Notes: generated by a model from the sequence alone, not told the origin. A stretch of 64,000 bases of DNA from PALSA-1180 sp964624625 (GCA_964624625.1 CAZUXW010000003.1:34516-98515); one strand, 5' to 3'. Shown: positions 24,601-34,448, counted from the stretch's first letter. Translations and numbers: made by a program.

Positions 24601-26048
24601 CCCTTTTCGAATTCCCTTAGGATCACCGTCGCTCTTCCCCTTTCCACCGGAGATAATCCGGGGCGATTGAGGAAATCGTTTAAAACTTTTTTCCCCTTTT
24701 CCCATTGGCCGATTTGGCTTTGAGCCAGGGCTAAATTGATGGTCAGGGATAGGGGCAGGGGCTCGGATTCGGCCTCCAGCAGCTCAATCAACCCGGTTTT
24801 ATTTCCTCTTTTTCCTAATTCGGAGGAAAAGAAAAGGAGTATTTCCTCGTTATGGGGCGAGCGGCGGAGCGCTTCCCTCAAGGTTTCCTCCGCTCCGGGC
24901 CATTGGTCGTCGTCCGCCTGGCCCTGAGCCTTGACCAAAAGGGGCGCGAACCCCGCGGGATTTTCGGCCGCCAACCGGTCCAGCCATTCCAATCCCTCCT
25001 CTTTTCGGTCCGTCTCCCGGAACAAATGATAAAGCTGGCGCAAAACGTCCAAGCGCTGGGGATCCAATTGGACCGCTGTTTGGATCTCCTCCCAAGCCAG
25101 GTCCCTTTCATCGAGGGCTAAATATACCTTGAATAGATTCAAATGAGCCGTTACCGACTGTGGATTTTCATCCAAATAACCCATCAAATGTTTTTCCGCT
25201 TCCTGATAACGGCCCGCCTCCAAATGGACCGTTCCCAGGCCCAAGAGGGCCTCCAAGTTATCCGGGGCGCTTTTCAACGCCTTCTCAAAAGCCTGGACGG
25301 AGAGGCCGTGGATTTGGTTTTGAAGCAGGCCCCAACCCAATTTCAATAAGGCTTCCGGCGCCTGTTCTTTTTCGACGATTTCCCCCATTTTTTTCTCGTA
25401 CTCGGCCCTGCGGATGAAAGTCGCCGCCTCCCCTTCCTTTTTACCCAGGCCACGCAGTAAAAAAAGCTCCCCCAATCCCATGAGCTGCTCCAGCACAAAA
25501 TGGTCCCCCGGCAGCAGTTCCAAGGCTTTCCAAAAAACTTCCGAGGCTTTTTTCTTTTCCCCCATCGCCTGGTAGGTCCGCCCCAAGTTGCTGTAAATCC
25601 ATCCGGACTCGGGAGCCATCCTCAAGGCCTGTTTGTAAAAGGATTCGGATTTTTCCAATTCCCCTGTTATCCGAAAGCAGTATCCCAGTTGAAAACAAGT
25701 TAAAGGGCATTCCGGATCAATATCGAGGATTTCCACCAGTTTCGGGATCGCCTCGGCGAATCGGCCGGATTCGAAATAGGGATTCACTTCCAATAATTTC
25801 GGCCATTTTTTCACGAAGAGCTGGTAAAGGTAAGCCCCTGGAGCCCCCGGCGACTGCTTTAAAAGCTCTTCCATGGCTCCCACCCCAGCCTGGAAGTCAT
25901 AACCCTTTTTTTCTACTTCCTCCTGTTGGTGGATCCAAAGAGGCGCGTGGGAGGGAAGGTGATGGAATTGGGCCAAGGCCTTCGGAAGGGATACAAAGGT
26001 AATTTCCGGCGGAACACCGGGTGATCTTTCAAAAGAATCCGCGCTCAA
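24597..26048 (-). CDS. TPR repeat protein
   Basis: A 483-residue soluble protein built from at least nine tetratricopeptide repeats, for example YFESGRFAEAIPKLVEILDIDPE, YKQALRMAPESGWIYSNLGRTYQAMGEKKKA and LEALLGLGTVHLEAGRYQEAEKHL. TPR arrays bind other proteins. No signal peptide is seen. The start is TTG 26048, supported by AAAGGAG seven bases upstream. It lies between two GT-C paralogues on the same strand and is translationally coupled to the downstream one, so it is likely a partner or scaffold for these membrane enzymes. Confidence 0.88.
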   Translation of the reverse strand: MSADSFERSPGVPPEITFVSLPKALAQFHHLPSHAPLWIHQQEEVEKKGYDFQAGVGAMEELLKQSPGAPGAYLYQLFVKKWPKLLEVNPYFESGRFAEAIPKLVEILDIDPECPLTCFQLGYCFRITGELEKSESFYKQALRMAPESGWIYSNLGRTYQAMGEKKKASEVFWKALELLPGDHFVLEQLMGLGELFLLRGLGKKEGEAATFIRRAEYEKKMGEIVEKEQAPEALLKLGWGLLQNQIHGLSVQAFEKALKSAPDNLEALLGLGTVHLEAGRYQEAEKHLMGYLDENPQSVTAHLNLFKVYLALDERDLAWEEIQTAVQLDPQRLDVLRQLYHLFRETDRKEEGLEWLDRLAAENPAGFAPLLVKAQGQADDDQWPGAEETLREALRRSPHNEEILLFFSSELGKRGNKTGLIELLEAESEPLPLSLTINLALAQSQIGQWEKGKKVLNDFLNRPGLSPVERGRATVILREFEKG

Positions 26049-26134
26049 AGTGTTTCTCCTTTCCCGTCCCAGGATGTCGCGACCCCTAGATTATCCGCCC
26101 TCCCGCCGGCCCTGACAACCGCCTCGGCAGGCTC

Positions 26135-28303
26135 TCACTCGTTTGGCTTGACTCCCGTTTTTTCCAGCTCCTCCAAAGCGGCCAGGCCAGCGGCAGCGGA
26201 AGTATGGTTCAGGCCGCAGTGGATGGCTTGTTGAAAATTCTTCCGGGCCATTTCCCAGTAACCGCGCCGCATGTAAAGAGCCCCCAAACTATTATAAAGA
26301 TGGGCCGCTGGAATCCCCCGCGCCAGGGCCTTTTGCAGAGCCTGGACTTGGGCGGAATATTCCCGGTCGTGGTAATCATACTCCGCAATTTTTTCCCAAA
26401 AACAGGATTCTAAGAACGGCTCGCCTTTGAACAAGGGATAGAGGCCCGCCAGGCTTTGTAATATCGGTTTTGAACTTTTCCAATCGTGGTTATCGTAAAC
26501 CTGGCCTGTCAAACTATGGGAAGCCTGCTCGGCCTCGATATACTTGTTCAAAACCTCAGGGCGGGAAACAGGAAGCGGAAGGACCCCAAGCATGAGCCCC
26601 CCATGGGGTGGGACGCAGTCCGAGGCCAGCCAAAACCAGCTGGCTTCGGGAAATTGTCCGGATAGATAAGGCTGATAATGAACATTGATTAAAATCGCCG
26701 CCCACCGGCATGGAACCTTCGATAGTTTCTGGTTTTGAGCGGCGTTGAAGGGATAAGTCGCCACGGATAAGCTTTGATCGAATATATCCGGAACCAGGTC
26801 CGAGAGAATGGCCCCCGGGCCTTGTTCCTTGTTCAATCTCTCCAATATTCCGAAGGCCCTCAATCTTTCGACCGACTTGGAAGCGAACCAATTATCCTTA
26901 GGGGCCGTCCAAAGGGAATGATAAACCCCGAATAATTGCCTGGCGTCCAAAAGGCTGGAAAACAACATCATTGCCGCCACGAAATATATTCTTTTGTTCT
27001 GAGAGAGAGTTGAGGCCAGCGAGGCGAGTCCCAGGCTTGAAGTGAAAATCAAAAATGGCATGGTTTGAACCACGCGGTGGCCGTCCAACCCGCCCGTCAA
27101 AAACCCTGGTAGAATTAAGATGAAAAAGAAGATTCCCTGTTTCCAATAAGAGAATCCCGCCCTCGCTAAAATCACCGTTCCCCAAAAACAAAAGGCCCCC
27201 AACAGGGGATTTAAAAAACCCCCTCCAAAGGGCCGATAAGCGAAAAGGTAGGGAGGAAGACGGCTTCCCCAAAACATGGCGCAGGTATCGTTCAAACCGG
27301 TCCATCCCGGGCCCAATGGGTTTTGCAAAACATAGCGGAAATGTCCCCCTCGATCACCCAGCGTGGTCCAGGCCAAAATCAGGAACAATATGATTTCCGG
27401 AATAAAAAAATAAAGAAATTTACCCCATTCCCCTCTCCGGGCCCCCACGGTTAGCTTAAAAACAAATAGGGTCAGGATAAAAGCGACGATCGACCAGGAG
27501 GTGAAGGTGTAAAAACCGACCCCGGCGCAAAATCCCAAAATCCAACTGGATTTCAACCGGGCTTTTTCGCCTTCCGCTCGCAAAAAAATCCCGAGACAAT
27601 AAAAGGTCAGGGCCATCCAACCGGCGAGAAAACCACCCTGAACCGAAAATCGACCCAAATAAAGCGGCCAAAAACTGACCGCCCAAAAACCCGTCAACAG
27701 GAACGTGAAGGACCTTGAAAATAATAAGCGCGCGCCGGCGAAAACGAATCCCACGGCCAAGGTGGAAAGCAACGCCGGAAAAAACCAAAGCGTCGCAAGG
27801 GAAATCCCAAAAATCTTAAAAAATAACCCAAGGCCCCAAACATAGAGAGGAGGCATCCCGCTGAAATCATAGGTGAGCTGCCAAGCCCCTTTTTCGGCCA
27901 ACTCGATGGCGTAATGCCCGTTCATCGCCTCGTCTTCCAAGGGCCATTCGGATAGAGTGGTGAGTTGATGGAACCTCAAAAAAAGAGCGGTCAAAGCCAA
28001 TAAGATCCAGGCCAGAAGCGGAATTTTGGGGATCCACTCCCCTTGTAAAGCCTCATTCAACGAAGACCTTTTCCCCTGAACGGCCCGAACGGCAAGAAGG
28101 GCCGGCAAGAAAAGGCCGATCAGCGCGATCCAAAATTTCCACTCCAAGGAAATGGTAAAATAAGACAGGACGCTGTTGGCGGCGCAGAATAAACCAAAAA
28201 TCATCCAGGGAAAAAAGCGTGATTCCAGCGGGTAAAGCGGTAAACGTTTCAAAGGAGCCGCCTTAAAAAAGATGAACGATCTCTTCATTAATAAAAACAC
28301 CAC
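26135..28303 (-). CDS. GT-C type membrane glycosyltransferase with TPR-like tail, paralogue B
   Basis: A 722-residue paralogue of the genes at 22501 and 36714. About ten hydrophobic helices occupy residues 25-440, the acidic loop reads WPLEDEAMNGHYAIELAEKG, and the C-terminus repeats the shared end SCFWEKIAEYDYHDREY...ALARGIPAAHLYNSLGALYMRRGYWEMARKNF. Whether translation begins at GTG 28303 or ATG 28288 is unclear; neither has a good ribosome site. The protein sits in the inner membrane and would add a sugar to an exported acceptor. It is upstream of the TPR gene on the same strand. Confidence 0.82.
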   Translation of the reverse strand: MVFLLMKRSFIFFKAAPLKRLPLYPLESRFFPWMIFGLFCAANSVLSYFTISLEWKFWIALIGLFLPALLAVRAVQGKRSSLNEALQGEWIPKIPLLAWILLALTALFLRFHQLTTLSEWPLEDEAMNGHYAIELAEKGAWQLTYDFSGMPPLYVWGLGLFFKIFGISLATLWFFPALLSTLAVGFVFAGARLLFSRSFTFLLTGFWAVSFWPLYLGRFSVQGGFLAGWMALTFYCLGIFLRAEGEKARLKSSWILGFCAGVGFYTFTSWSIVAFILTLFVFKLTVGARRGEWGKFLYFFIPEIILFLILAWTTLGDRGGHFRYVLQNPLGPGWTGLNDTCAMFWGSRLPPYLFAYRPFGGGFLNPLLGAFCFWGTVILARAGFSYWKQGIFFFILILPGFLTGGLDGHRVVQTMPFLIFTSSLGLASLASTLSQNKRIYFVAAMMLFSSLLDARQLFGVYHSLWTAPKDNWFASKSVERLRAFGILERLNKEQGPGAILSDLVPDIFDQSLSVATYPFNAAQNQKLSKVPCRWAAILINVHYQPYLSGQFPEASWFWLASDCVPPHGGLMLGVLPLPVSRPEVLNKYIEAEQASHSLTGQVYDNHDWKSSKPILQSLAGLYPLFKGEPFLESCFWEKIAEYDYHDREYSAQVQALQKALARGIPAAHLYNSLGALYMRRGYWEMARKNFQQAIHCGLNHTSAAAGLAALEELEKTGVKPNE

Positions 28304-28401
28304 TGGTAAGCTTCTCTTGCCCCCAACCCGTCGGGCCTAGTTTAAGGGGAATAAGGGTCGTTCCGGTTAGGCATTTCCAAATAAAAGCGCCTGGAGAATA
28401 C

Positions 28402-29379
28402 ATGGAAACTCTGATTTCTTTAGTGGGACCCCTTCATCCGCCCCTGGTGCATTTCGCGGTGGCATGCCCCATTTTAGCTTTCTTCGCCCTGGCGGCCCAA
28501 AGGGTTCTTCAAAAAGAATGGCTGGGCCAGGCCGCCGCGGCCCTTTGGTTTCTCGCATTTTTAACTTCTCTGGCGGCCGGTGTAACCGGTCATTTTTTTT
28601 CCGTTCATTTAGGATTGGAAACGCAGCTTTCCATTCTTCCCCCCGAGAGCGCCTCCCAAGGCAGGCTTCGGGAGCATGTTTTACTGGGAAGTGGCTCGAT
28701 GTTGCTTTCGATCGCCGTCCTTTTCGCGGCCATCCGGACTTTCCGTGAAAAACCCCTCCCTCGGAACACCCAACTTTGGCTCGCCCTAACCGCCGCGCTC
28801 CTCGCCGGTTGGACGGGCCACGAGGGCGGGGAAATGGTTTACGGTTCGGATAACGCCGCCGCTTCGTCGGAGGCAGCCCAAGAAAAACCGCAAACAGGTG
28901 ATCCAGCCCATTCCCCCGCTTCGGTAAAATCCACGGAATTCACCAGTCTTTTTCGCGATTATCGAAAAACCCTCACGCCCATGAACAGCCGGCCCTGGAA
29001 CAGCCGGACCCACGGGCACCGCTGGGTCAATACTTTCGTCTCCAAGGACGCCGTAACAGCCTACCAAAAATCCGACCCTTTACCGGAAGGAAGCCAGGTC
29101 GTCAAAGAATCCTTTGAGGACGCCGGCGGTAAACCCTCGGGACAAGCGGGACCCCTTTACGTCATGGTCAAGGGTCCCGCCGCCGCCTCACCGCGAACGG
29201 GAGGGTGGCGTTACGCCCTCGTCTGGGATAAGCCCGTGCCGAACAATCCGGAAAATATTTTATCCCCGGTCCAATGGCTCCCGGGCGACCCCCATTTAAA
29301 TTCCTGCGTTAAATGCCACAATCATTTCAAGCTGGCGGATTACCTGGGCGGGATTCCCGAAGGTTTTGAGAATAAATAA
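28402..29379 (+). CDS. DUF2231-cytochrome P460 fusion protein
   Basis: A 325-residue protein. Residues 1-150 carry four transmembrane helices and the DUF2231 start LHPPLVHFAVACPI. A Pro/Ala/Glu-rich linker follows. Residues about 180-325 resemble cytochrome P460: HGHRWVNTFVS, YVMVKGPAAASPRTGGWRYALVWDK, and one C-type heme site C302-VKC-H306 near the end. P460 hemes oxidise hydroxylamine in nitrifiers but have other or unknown roles elsewhere. The heme domain should face the periplasm. GGAG precedes the ATG. It stands alone, divergent from paralogue B, with no other cytochrome gene nearby. Confidence 0.8.
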   Translation: METLISLVGPLHPPLVHFAVACPILAFFALAAQRVLQKEWLGQAAAALWFLAFLTSLAAGVTGHFFSVHLGLETQLSILPPESASQGRLREHVLLGSGSMLLSIAVLFAAIRTFREKPLPRNTQLWLALTAALLAGWTGHEGGEMVYGSDNAAASSEAAQEKPQTGDPAHSPASVKSTEFTSLFRDYRKTLTPMNSRPWNSRTHGHRWVNTFVSKDAVTAYQKSDPLPEGSQVVKESFEDAGGKPSGQAGPLYVMVKGPAAASPRTGGWRYALVWDKPVPNNPENILSPVQWLPGDPHLNSCVKCHNHFKLADYLGGIPEGFENK

Positions 29380-29539
29380 TAAAGGAAAAGGGATCCGCCC
29401 AAGCCGTCAAACCACCCTAAAACTTCAATACCATGGATTTTGGAAGACTCATGGGGCGAATTGAGTTTACCTGGATGGACACTTTTGGACCGGCCGGCCA
29501 AGGCGGCCCGGTGGACCTGGGGTTGTAAAATTGGGTTTC

Positions 29540-32149
29540 TTAAATTTTTTGAAGGGGAAATTGCAGGGTGAAGCGGGTCCCATGGGGCTCGATACGGTGA
29601 ACCTCGATTTTTCCACGGTGGGCTTCGGCGATTTTTTGGCTGATCGGAAGCCCCAGCCCTGATCCATTTTTTTTGGTCGTGAAAAAAGGCTCGAACAAAT
29701 GGGGCAGGTCCGCCTCATTAATGCCGGCGCCATTGTCCTGGACTCCCAAAAAGATCCATCCTTCCTGGACCTTGGCGGACAAGGTTAATACCCCATTGTC
29801 GTTCATCGATTGAAACGCGTTGAGGATTAAGTTGGACAATACCTGCTCCAGCCTCTCGCCGTCCGCCCAAAGCTCGGGGAAACCCTTGTCCAATTCCTGC
29901 CTCACCTCAAAATTCACGTGCTGGGTGCCAAACTGGGTTTGCGCCGTGACAAGGGACCGTTCCAGTAAGTTTTGAAGGTCGACTTTTTCCTTTTTAATCT
30001 CCGTTTCCCGGGAATAATCCAAAATATCGTTCATGAATAGGCGCAACCGATCCGTTTGGGAGAGAATCGTGGCCAATTCCTGGGAATATTCCGAACGGTT
30101 TTCGAGTTTGGCCTTTAAAATTTGGCTCATTCCCGACACCACGGCCAAGGGGTTACGGATCTCATGGGCGATGGCGGCAATGACGTTGCCCACCGCGGCC
30201 AGCCGCTCATACCGGAGCAGCATCCCCTGGGTTTTCTTCCGGTCGGTAACATCCCGGACTATCGTTAAGACCGCCGGCCGGCCCTGATAGACAAAGGCCG
30301 TGCCCTTGGTTTCCGCGTCCATCACTTGGCCGTCGGTCCGAAGGAGTTTTTGCTCGGCCCATTCGGTCTGATCCCCGGAATCATTGATTTTTTGGATACG
30401 GTTCAAACTCAATTCGCGGTAATCGGGATGGACAAAATCCAGGATCATTTTACCGATGATCTTTTCAGGGTGGCTTGTCCCAAACATCCTCAAACCGGAG
30501 GAATTCACGTAAAGAATCCTTCCCTCCGAGTGAACCACCACTGCCTCCGGCGAAAACTCGATCAACTTCCGATAGCGTTCCTCGCTTTCCCGCAAGTCAT
30601 TCTCGGCCTTCTTCCGTTCATCAATAAAAACCAATGAAAAGCAAACCCCGTCTACCCCGCCATGGTCGTTTGCGACCGGCTGGTAATTGACCTCCACCCA
30701 TCGTTCCCGGCCGTCGGCGGCCCGGATGGATCTTTCAGCCTTCGTCTCCTTGCCTCCGAGCGCGGCTTGAAAGCTTTTGTGAAACATCTCCAGGCTGGCC
30801 CCCGAGGGGAGAGTGTCCGCGAAGAGCATTCCGACCTGGATGCCCTGTCCCAAAACCCGGGGCGCCATTATTTCCGCTGTTTTATTAAACCCGTGAATCA
30901 GGCCGTCTTTTCCGATGAGAACCATGACGTTGGACCCGCTGTTGAAGACTGCTTTCAAATCCGCTTCCGAACGCCGCAGGGCTTCCTCGACTTTTTTACG
31001 CTCGTCGATGGCGATGGCGGTCATACAGACTCCTGTAATAGTCCCGGCGGCCTCATAAACGGGGTTATAGGAAAAACCAAGCCAAAATTCGGCTCCCTCC
31101 CCCGATCTTACGGCCCTCTCCAGGGTGACCACTTCGCCCTTTAAGGCCCGGCTGATATGGTCATCAAATTCCTTTTTAAATTCCACGTTGAAGGTCATAT
31201 AGTCCTTGAATGATTTTCCCCGCTGAACATTCATTCCGGTCATCATCTTGATATAACCTTCGGCGGTCTTGTTGCAGTCCAGGATGAGTCCCTCGGGGGA
31301 AAGAAGGGTCATCATCTGTGACCCGCTGTTGAAAACCGCCCGAAGGTCGGCCTCGGATTTTTGGAGCGCTTCCTGGGCTTTGACCCGGCCGCTGATATTT
31401 TCCACCATGATCAGGGAATAGAGCCTGTTGCCCTCTCCGTCCCGGATGACCGTTCCCGAGACGTTCGCCCAGAGGCTTTGGCCATCTTTGCGGAGGTACC
31501 GTTTTTCCGATTGAAACTTGTCATTTTCCCCGTCATGAATGGAAGTGGCAATTTCCCTGGTTCGAACCAGGTCTTCCGGATGGGTAATATCAAACAAAGT
31601 CTTTCCCATGAATTCTTCCTCGGAGTAACCCAACAATATCTGGAACGCGCGGTTTACCTTGACGAATTTATAATCCGCAACCATGGCCATCGCCATCGGG
31701 GCTTCCTCAAAAAATTTTCTAAACTTTTCCTCGCTTTCCTTCAGCGTTTGTTCCACCTTCTTACGCTCGTCAATACAGATATTAGCGAGACTGAGACCGG
31801 TAATCTCTCCTTCTTCGTCTTGGACCGGATCGTACTGAATTTCATACCAATGATCGACCCCGTCCACGCCCGGGTACTTGGTTTCCACGTGGAAAGACTC
31901 TCCCATCAAGACCCTGGAGTGTCTTTCCCGCGTCATTTCCTGATAGGGGTTGGGGATGTCATCATAAAAATTACGTCCGACGTGGTATTCCACGCCCAGA
32001 ATCTTCCGCGCCTCCACCGCAGCGCCTTCGTTGAAAGCCTGGATGATCCCGTCTTTACGAATGACAATAATATTGTAGGAGCGGCTTCGGAGGACCGCTT
32101 GGAGGGTGGCGTTGAGCGGGTTGAATTCACTTGTTTCGGAAGAGCCCAT
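29540..32149 (-). CDS. Five-PAS sensor histidine kinase
   Basis: A roughly 869-residue cytosolic kinase without transmembrane segments. Five PAS/PAC units occupy residues about 10-640, with repeated ERKK(V/A) linkers. The dimerisation box has the phospho-acceptor His in AAIAHEIRNPLAVVSGM. The ATPase domain shows N (LEQVLSNLILNAFQSM), G1 (VQDNGAGI) and G2 (GSGLGLPIS) boxes. It should sense small ligands or redox state and autophosphorylate. ATG 32149 follows AAGGA; the extended frame upstream lacks a ribosome site. No response regulator lies nearby, so it is an orphan kinase. The gene for a small unknown protein precedes it by 82 bases. Confidence 0.93.
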   Translation of the reverse strand: MGSSETSEFNPLNATLQAVLRSRSYNIIVIRKDGIIQAFNEGAAVEARKILGVEYHVGRNFYDDIPNPYQEMTRERHSRVLMGESFHVETKYPGVDGVDHWYEIQYDPVQDEEGEITGLSLANICIDERKKVEQTLKESEEKFRKFFEEAPMAMAMVADYKFVKVNRAFQILLGYSEEEFMGKTLFDITHPEDLVRTREIATSIHDGENDKFQSEKRYLRKDGQSLWANVSGTVIRDGEGNRLYSLIMVENISGRVKAQEALQKSEADLRAVFNSGSQMMTLLSPEGLILDCNKTAEGYIKMMTGMNVQRGKSFKDYMTFNVEFKKEFDDHISRALKGEVVTLERAVRSGEGAEFWLGFSYNPVYEAAGTITGVCMTAIAIDERKKVEEALRRSEADLKAVFNSGSNVMVLIGKDGLIHGFNKTAEIMAPRVLGQGIQVGMLFADTLPSGASLEMFHKSFQAALGGKETKAERSIRAADGRERWVEVNYQPVANDHGGVDGVCFSLVFIDERKKAENDLRESEERYRKLIEFSPEAVVVHSEGRILYVNSSGLRMFGTSHPEKIIGKMILDFVHPDYRELSLNRIQKINDSGDQTEWAEQKLLRTDGQVMDAETKGTAFVYQGRPAVLTIVRDVTDRKKTQGMLLRYERLAAVGNVIAAIAHEIRNPLAVVSGMSQILKAKLENRSEYSQELATILSQTDRLRLFMNDILDYSRETEIKKEKVDLQNLLERSLVTAQTQFGTQHVNFEVRQELDKGFPELWADGERLEQVLSNLILNAFQSMNDNGVLTLSAKVQEGWIFLGVQDNGAGINEADLPHLFEPFFTTKKNGSGLGLPISQKIAEAHRGKIEVHRIEPHGTRFTLQFPLQKI

Positions 32150-32231
32150 GAAAATCCTTATCCCTTGTCGAAAGGGAGAGGATATTTTATCAAAAGAAGG
32201 CTTGAGAAGGCGCAAGTGCCGTCCCAAAACT

Positions 32232-32816
32232 TTATCCTTTTAAATTACCCTTTTTCCAGGCTTTTGCTTCTTCCGGCGTCACCTTTGCCCATAGCCGGAT
32301 CTCCAGGGGAATATCTTTTATGAAAATCGTGCAGGCGGAGTCCGGATTCCGGTCAGGCCAGTCCTTGGGAATGGACGATTTCAATAACGCGGGCTGGATG
32401 GTCCTGGTGTCCAATTTCCAAGTTTGGGAGGTAAATAGATGCCAAAACAAGACCACCAGCTCCAAAAATAACCCTTTTGACCCGGAATCCTTTGCCGCTT
32501 TTTTTCCGCCGGAAAGCTCCGATATGAACTTCTCGAAATGCTCCATGGTTCGCACGACTAAAATGCCTTCGAAGGGCTCAAAAAAATAAATTCCCTGTTC
32601 TAAACCAAGCGGGGAAATATCATCCATGTTGATTTTAACGTATTTCGATTCCTGGTTGGCCCACCGGATTAACAGCTGGTTGAAAATATTAAATATTTGA
32701 ATCGCGTCGGGTAAGGGAAGCGACCCAGGGTCCTGTCCAGGGGGGTAATCGGCCGTGCTCACGTTGGGGTTATCCTTTAACCAGGCAGTACGAAAGAAAC
32801 TCCCTGAAAGTAACAC
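32232..32816 (-). CDS. Hypothetical protein upstream of the histidine kinase
   Basis: A protein of 176-194 residues I do not recognise. The longer form starts at GTG 32816 without a ribosome site; GTG 32762 has AAAGGA upstream and may be the true start. It contains DAIQIFNIFNQLLIRWANQ, then KYVKINMDD and QGIYFFEPFEGILVV, a Lys/Gly-rich loop, and the hydrophobic segment LFLELVVLFWHLFT. The last is short and mixed, more like a buried helix than a membrane span. It runs in the same direction as the kinase and ends 82 bases before it, so it may be cotranscribed and could modulate the kinase. Confidence 0.6.
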   Translation of the reverse strand: MLLSGSFFRTAWLKDNPNVSTADYPPGQDPGSLPLPDAIQIFNIFNQLLIRWANQESKYVKINMDDISPLGLEQGIYFFEPFEGILVVRTMEHFEKFISELSGGKKAAKDSGSKGLFLELVVLFWHLFTSQTWKLDTRTIQPALLKSSIPKDWPDRNPDSACTIFIKDIPLEIRLWAKVTPEEAKAWKKGNLKG

Positions 32817-32877
32817 ACTCGGACGGTTATTTTATTCCTGAATATTTAAAAATACCATTCGGATATCGGCGGTTTTT

Positions 32878-33732
32878 TTAATCAACCACCCGGCGCGCGA
32901 AAGCGGACTGGACCAAGGGCCAGCCCCAGAAAGACTCGCCCATGATCGACTGGACCACTTTAGCCCCGTCCACCAGCCTAGGACCGGGACGGTTCAAGAG
33001 GGTTTCTTCCACGGTGAAGATCCTGCGTTTTTTGACCGCGTTGATTTTATCCCACCCGATCCGTTTTAAGGCTTCCGCCGGATCAAAAGCCGATCCTGTG
33101 CCGAAAACTGAAAAAATAATAATTTCCGGATCGAACTTTAGGATTTCCTCGATTTTAACCGTGCGGCTTAATTCCCGGGATAGCATGGGAAAATAATGGG
33201 CGCCCGCCTGGCTCATCAGCTCCACGTACCATCCCCCTGCCGCCGACGGGGGCTTGTTCCATTGCTCCACGTACAGTTTTGGGCGGTAACCGTTGGGCGG
33301 CGTCTTGGCTTGAAGGGCCGCCAACCCCCCGGTGAAATCCTGCGCCAGTTGTTTGGCCCTTTCCAATTGGCCCGTCGCCTTGCCGATTTGGATGAAGGAG
33401 TCCTCCACTTCCCTGAGCGAACGGGGATCCAAATGCAGGACATTAAAACCCTTGTCCTTGAGTCTTTTTTGCAAGTCCTGCTGGGCGATGGAAAAAGTGA
33501 GGATGAGCTCCGACCGGAGGCTGTGAACCCGCCCTTCCGCCATGGTAAACCAATATTCGGGCTTGTCCCGGTCCGGAACGGGGGGGATCTCCTCGCAATA
33601 TTCCTTGAGCGTGGTGACCTCCTCCGAAAGTCCAAGGTAGGCGAGGATATCAGTGGTCGTGTGGGAAAATGAAGCGATGCGCTTGGGGGGAGTAAAGACC
33701 ATGAAAAGAAGTGTAGGGTATAGACCAAGCAT
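32878..33732 (-). CDS. BtuF/FecB-like periplasmic-binding-fold protein, apparently without signal peptide
   Basis: A 284-residue protein with the helical-backbone binding fold used for vitamin B12, iron-siderophore and similar ligands: PPKRIASFSHTTTDILAYLGLSEEVTTLKEY, ILKFDPEIIIFSVFGTG and RIGWDKINAVKKRRIF. The start (ATG 33732 or 33702) gives only a short hydrophobic stretch (LYPTLLFMVF) and no proper signal peptide or lipobox. No permease or ATPase gene is next to it. It may be one of the cytosolic members of the fold or have an unusual leader. A ligand cannot be assigned. Confidence 0.78.
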   Translation of the reverse strand: MLGLYPTLLFMVFTPPKRIASFSHTTTDILAYLGLSEEVTTLKEYCEEIPPVPDRDKPEYWFTMAEGRVHSLRSELILTFSIAQQDLQKRLKDKGFNVLHLDPRSLREVEDSFIQIGKATGQLERAKQLAQDFTGGLAALQAKTPPNGYRPKLYVEQWNKPPSAAGGWYVELMSQAGAHYFPMLSRELSRTVKIEEILKFDPEIIIFSVFGTGSAFDPAEALKRIGWDKINAVKKRRIFTVEETLLNRPGPRLVDGAKVVQSIMGESFWGWPLVQSAFARRVVD

Positions 33733-33773
33733 TTTCTAGGGATTTTTCACGGGTTTTTCCGGCGGACCCAATT

Positions 33774-34448
33774 TTACTTATATAAAAAAAGTGTCAAATC
33801 CAGATGGTGGTAATGATCCAACAGGTGAGTCCTGGTGACGCCTAATTTTCTTCCGAATGCCACCAATTCCCTCGGTGTGACCAGGAACCGGTTCGGCTCT
33901 TTTAAACCCGATTCCCTGTTCAAGGCGTTGAACGCCACGGCCTTCTTGGTTTGACGCAGGATATTTTTTAAAACCGCGCCCATGAACTTCCAATTGTCAT
34001 GGATCCGGATATTAAACACGCCGGAAAGAAAAGCGTAATCGAACCTGCCCCGCCCAAAGGGACGGGAGGTTAAGACCCTGGTTTCAAACCTCGTTCCCGG
34101 GTTTAACCGCTTGGCTTCCTCGATCATTTCGGGAAACAAATCCACCCCGGTATACTCCACCGGAATCCCCTCTTCCCTAAGAAATCCACGGAAAGCCCCC
34201 AAGCCGCAACCCACATCCAGGATTTTGGTTCTGGCAAGGGGTCCCACTTTTACCAGGTTTTCAAACCTAACCCTTTGGCTCTGGGCGCTTTTCCACCCCA
34301 CCCGCTTGGCGGGCGACCTCTGGGCCTTCATTTGGGTGGAATAATAATTTTCCAAGGCCTTCAAATCCCGAAGTTGAAACCCCGGAAAATCCTGAAGGCG
34401 CAATGGGAAGGGGCTTTTCACCGGCTGGGTCTTCGGGGATTTTTCCAT
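33774..34448 (-). CDS. Class I SAM-dependent methyltransferase
   Basis: A 224-residue protein. The SAM-binding motif I is KILDVGCGLGAFRGFL, with the acidic strand-2 end YTGVDLFPEMIEEA and motif IV FDYAFLSGVFNIR. Residues 1-60 are a helical lid that includes LENYYSTQMKAQRSPAKRVGW. The C-terminus (LLDHYHHLDLTLFLYK) completes the beta sheet. The substrate is unknown. It lies between the BtuF-like gene and an alpha/beta hydrolase on the same strand, with short spacers. Confidence 0.85.
   Translation of the reverse strand: MEKSPKTQPVKSPFPLRLQDFPGFQLRDLKALENYYSTQMKAQRSPAKRVGWKSAQSQRVRFENLVKVGPLARTKILDVGCGLGAFRGFLREEGIPVEYTGVDLFPEMIEEAKRLNPGTRFETRVLTSRPFGRGRFDYAFLSGVFNIRIHDNWKFMGAVLKNILRQTKKAVAFNALNRESGLKEPNRFLVTPRELVAFGRKLGVTRTHLLDHYHHLDLTLFLYK

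Noticed and set aside
24600..24705. Longer start for GT-C paralogue A
   Set aside because: It would overlap the TPR gene by 109 bases; the ATGA overlap at 24597-24600 gives a normal start. The same applies to paralogue C.
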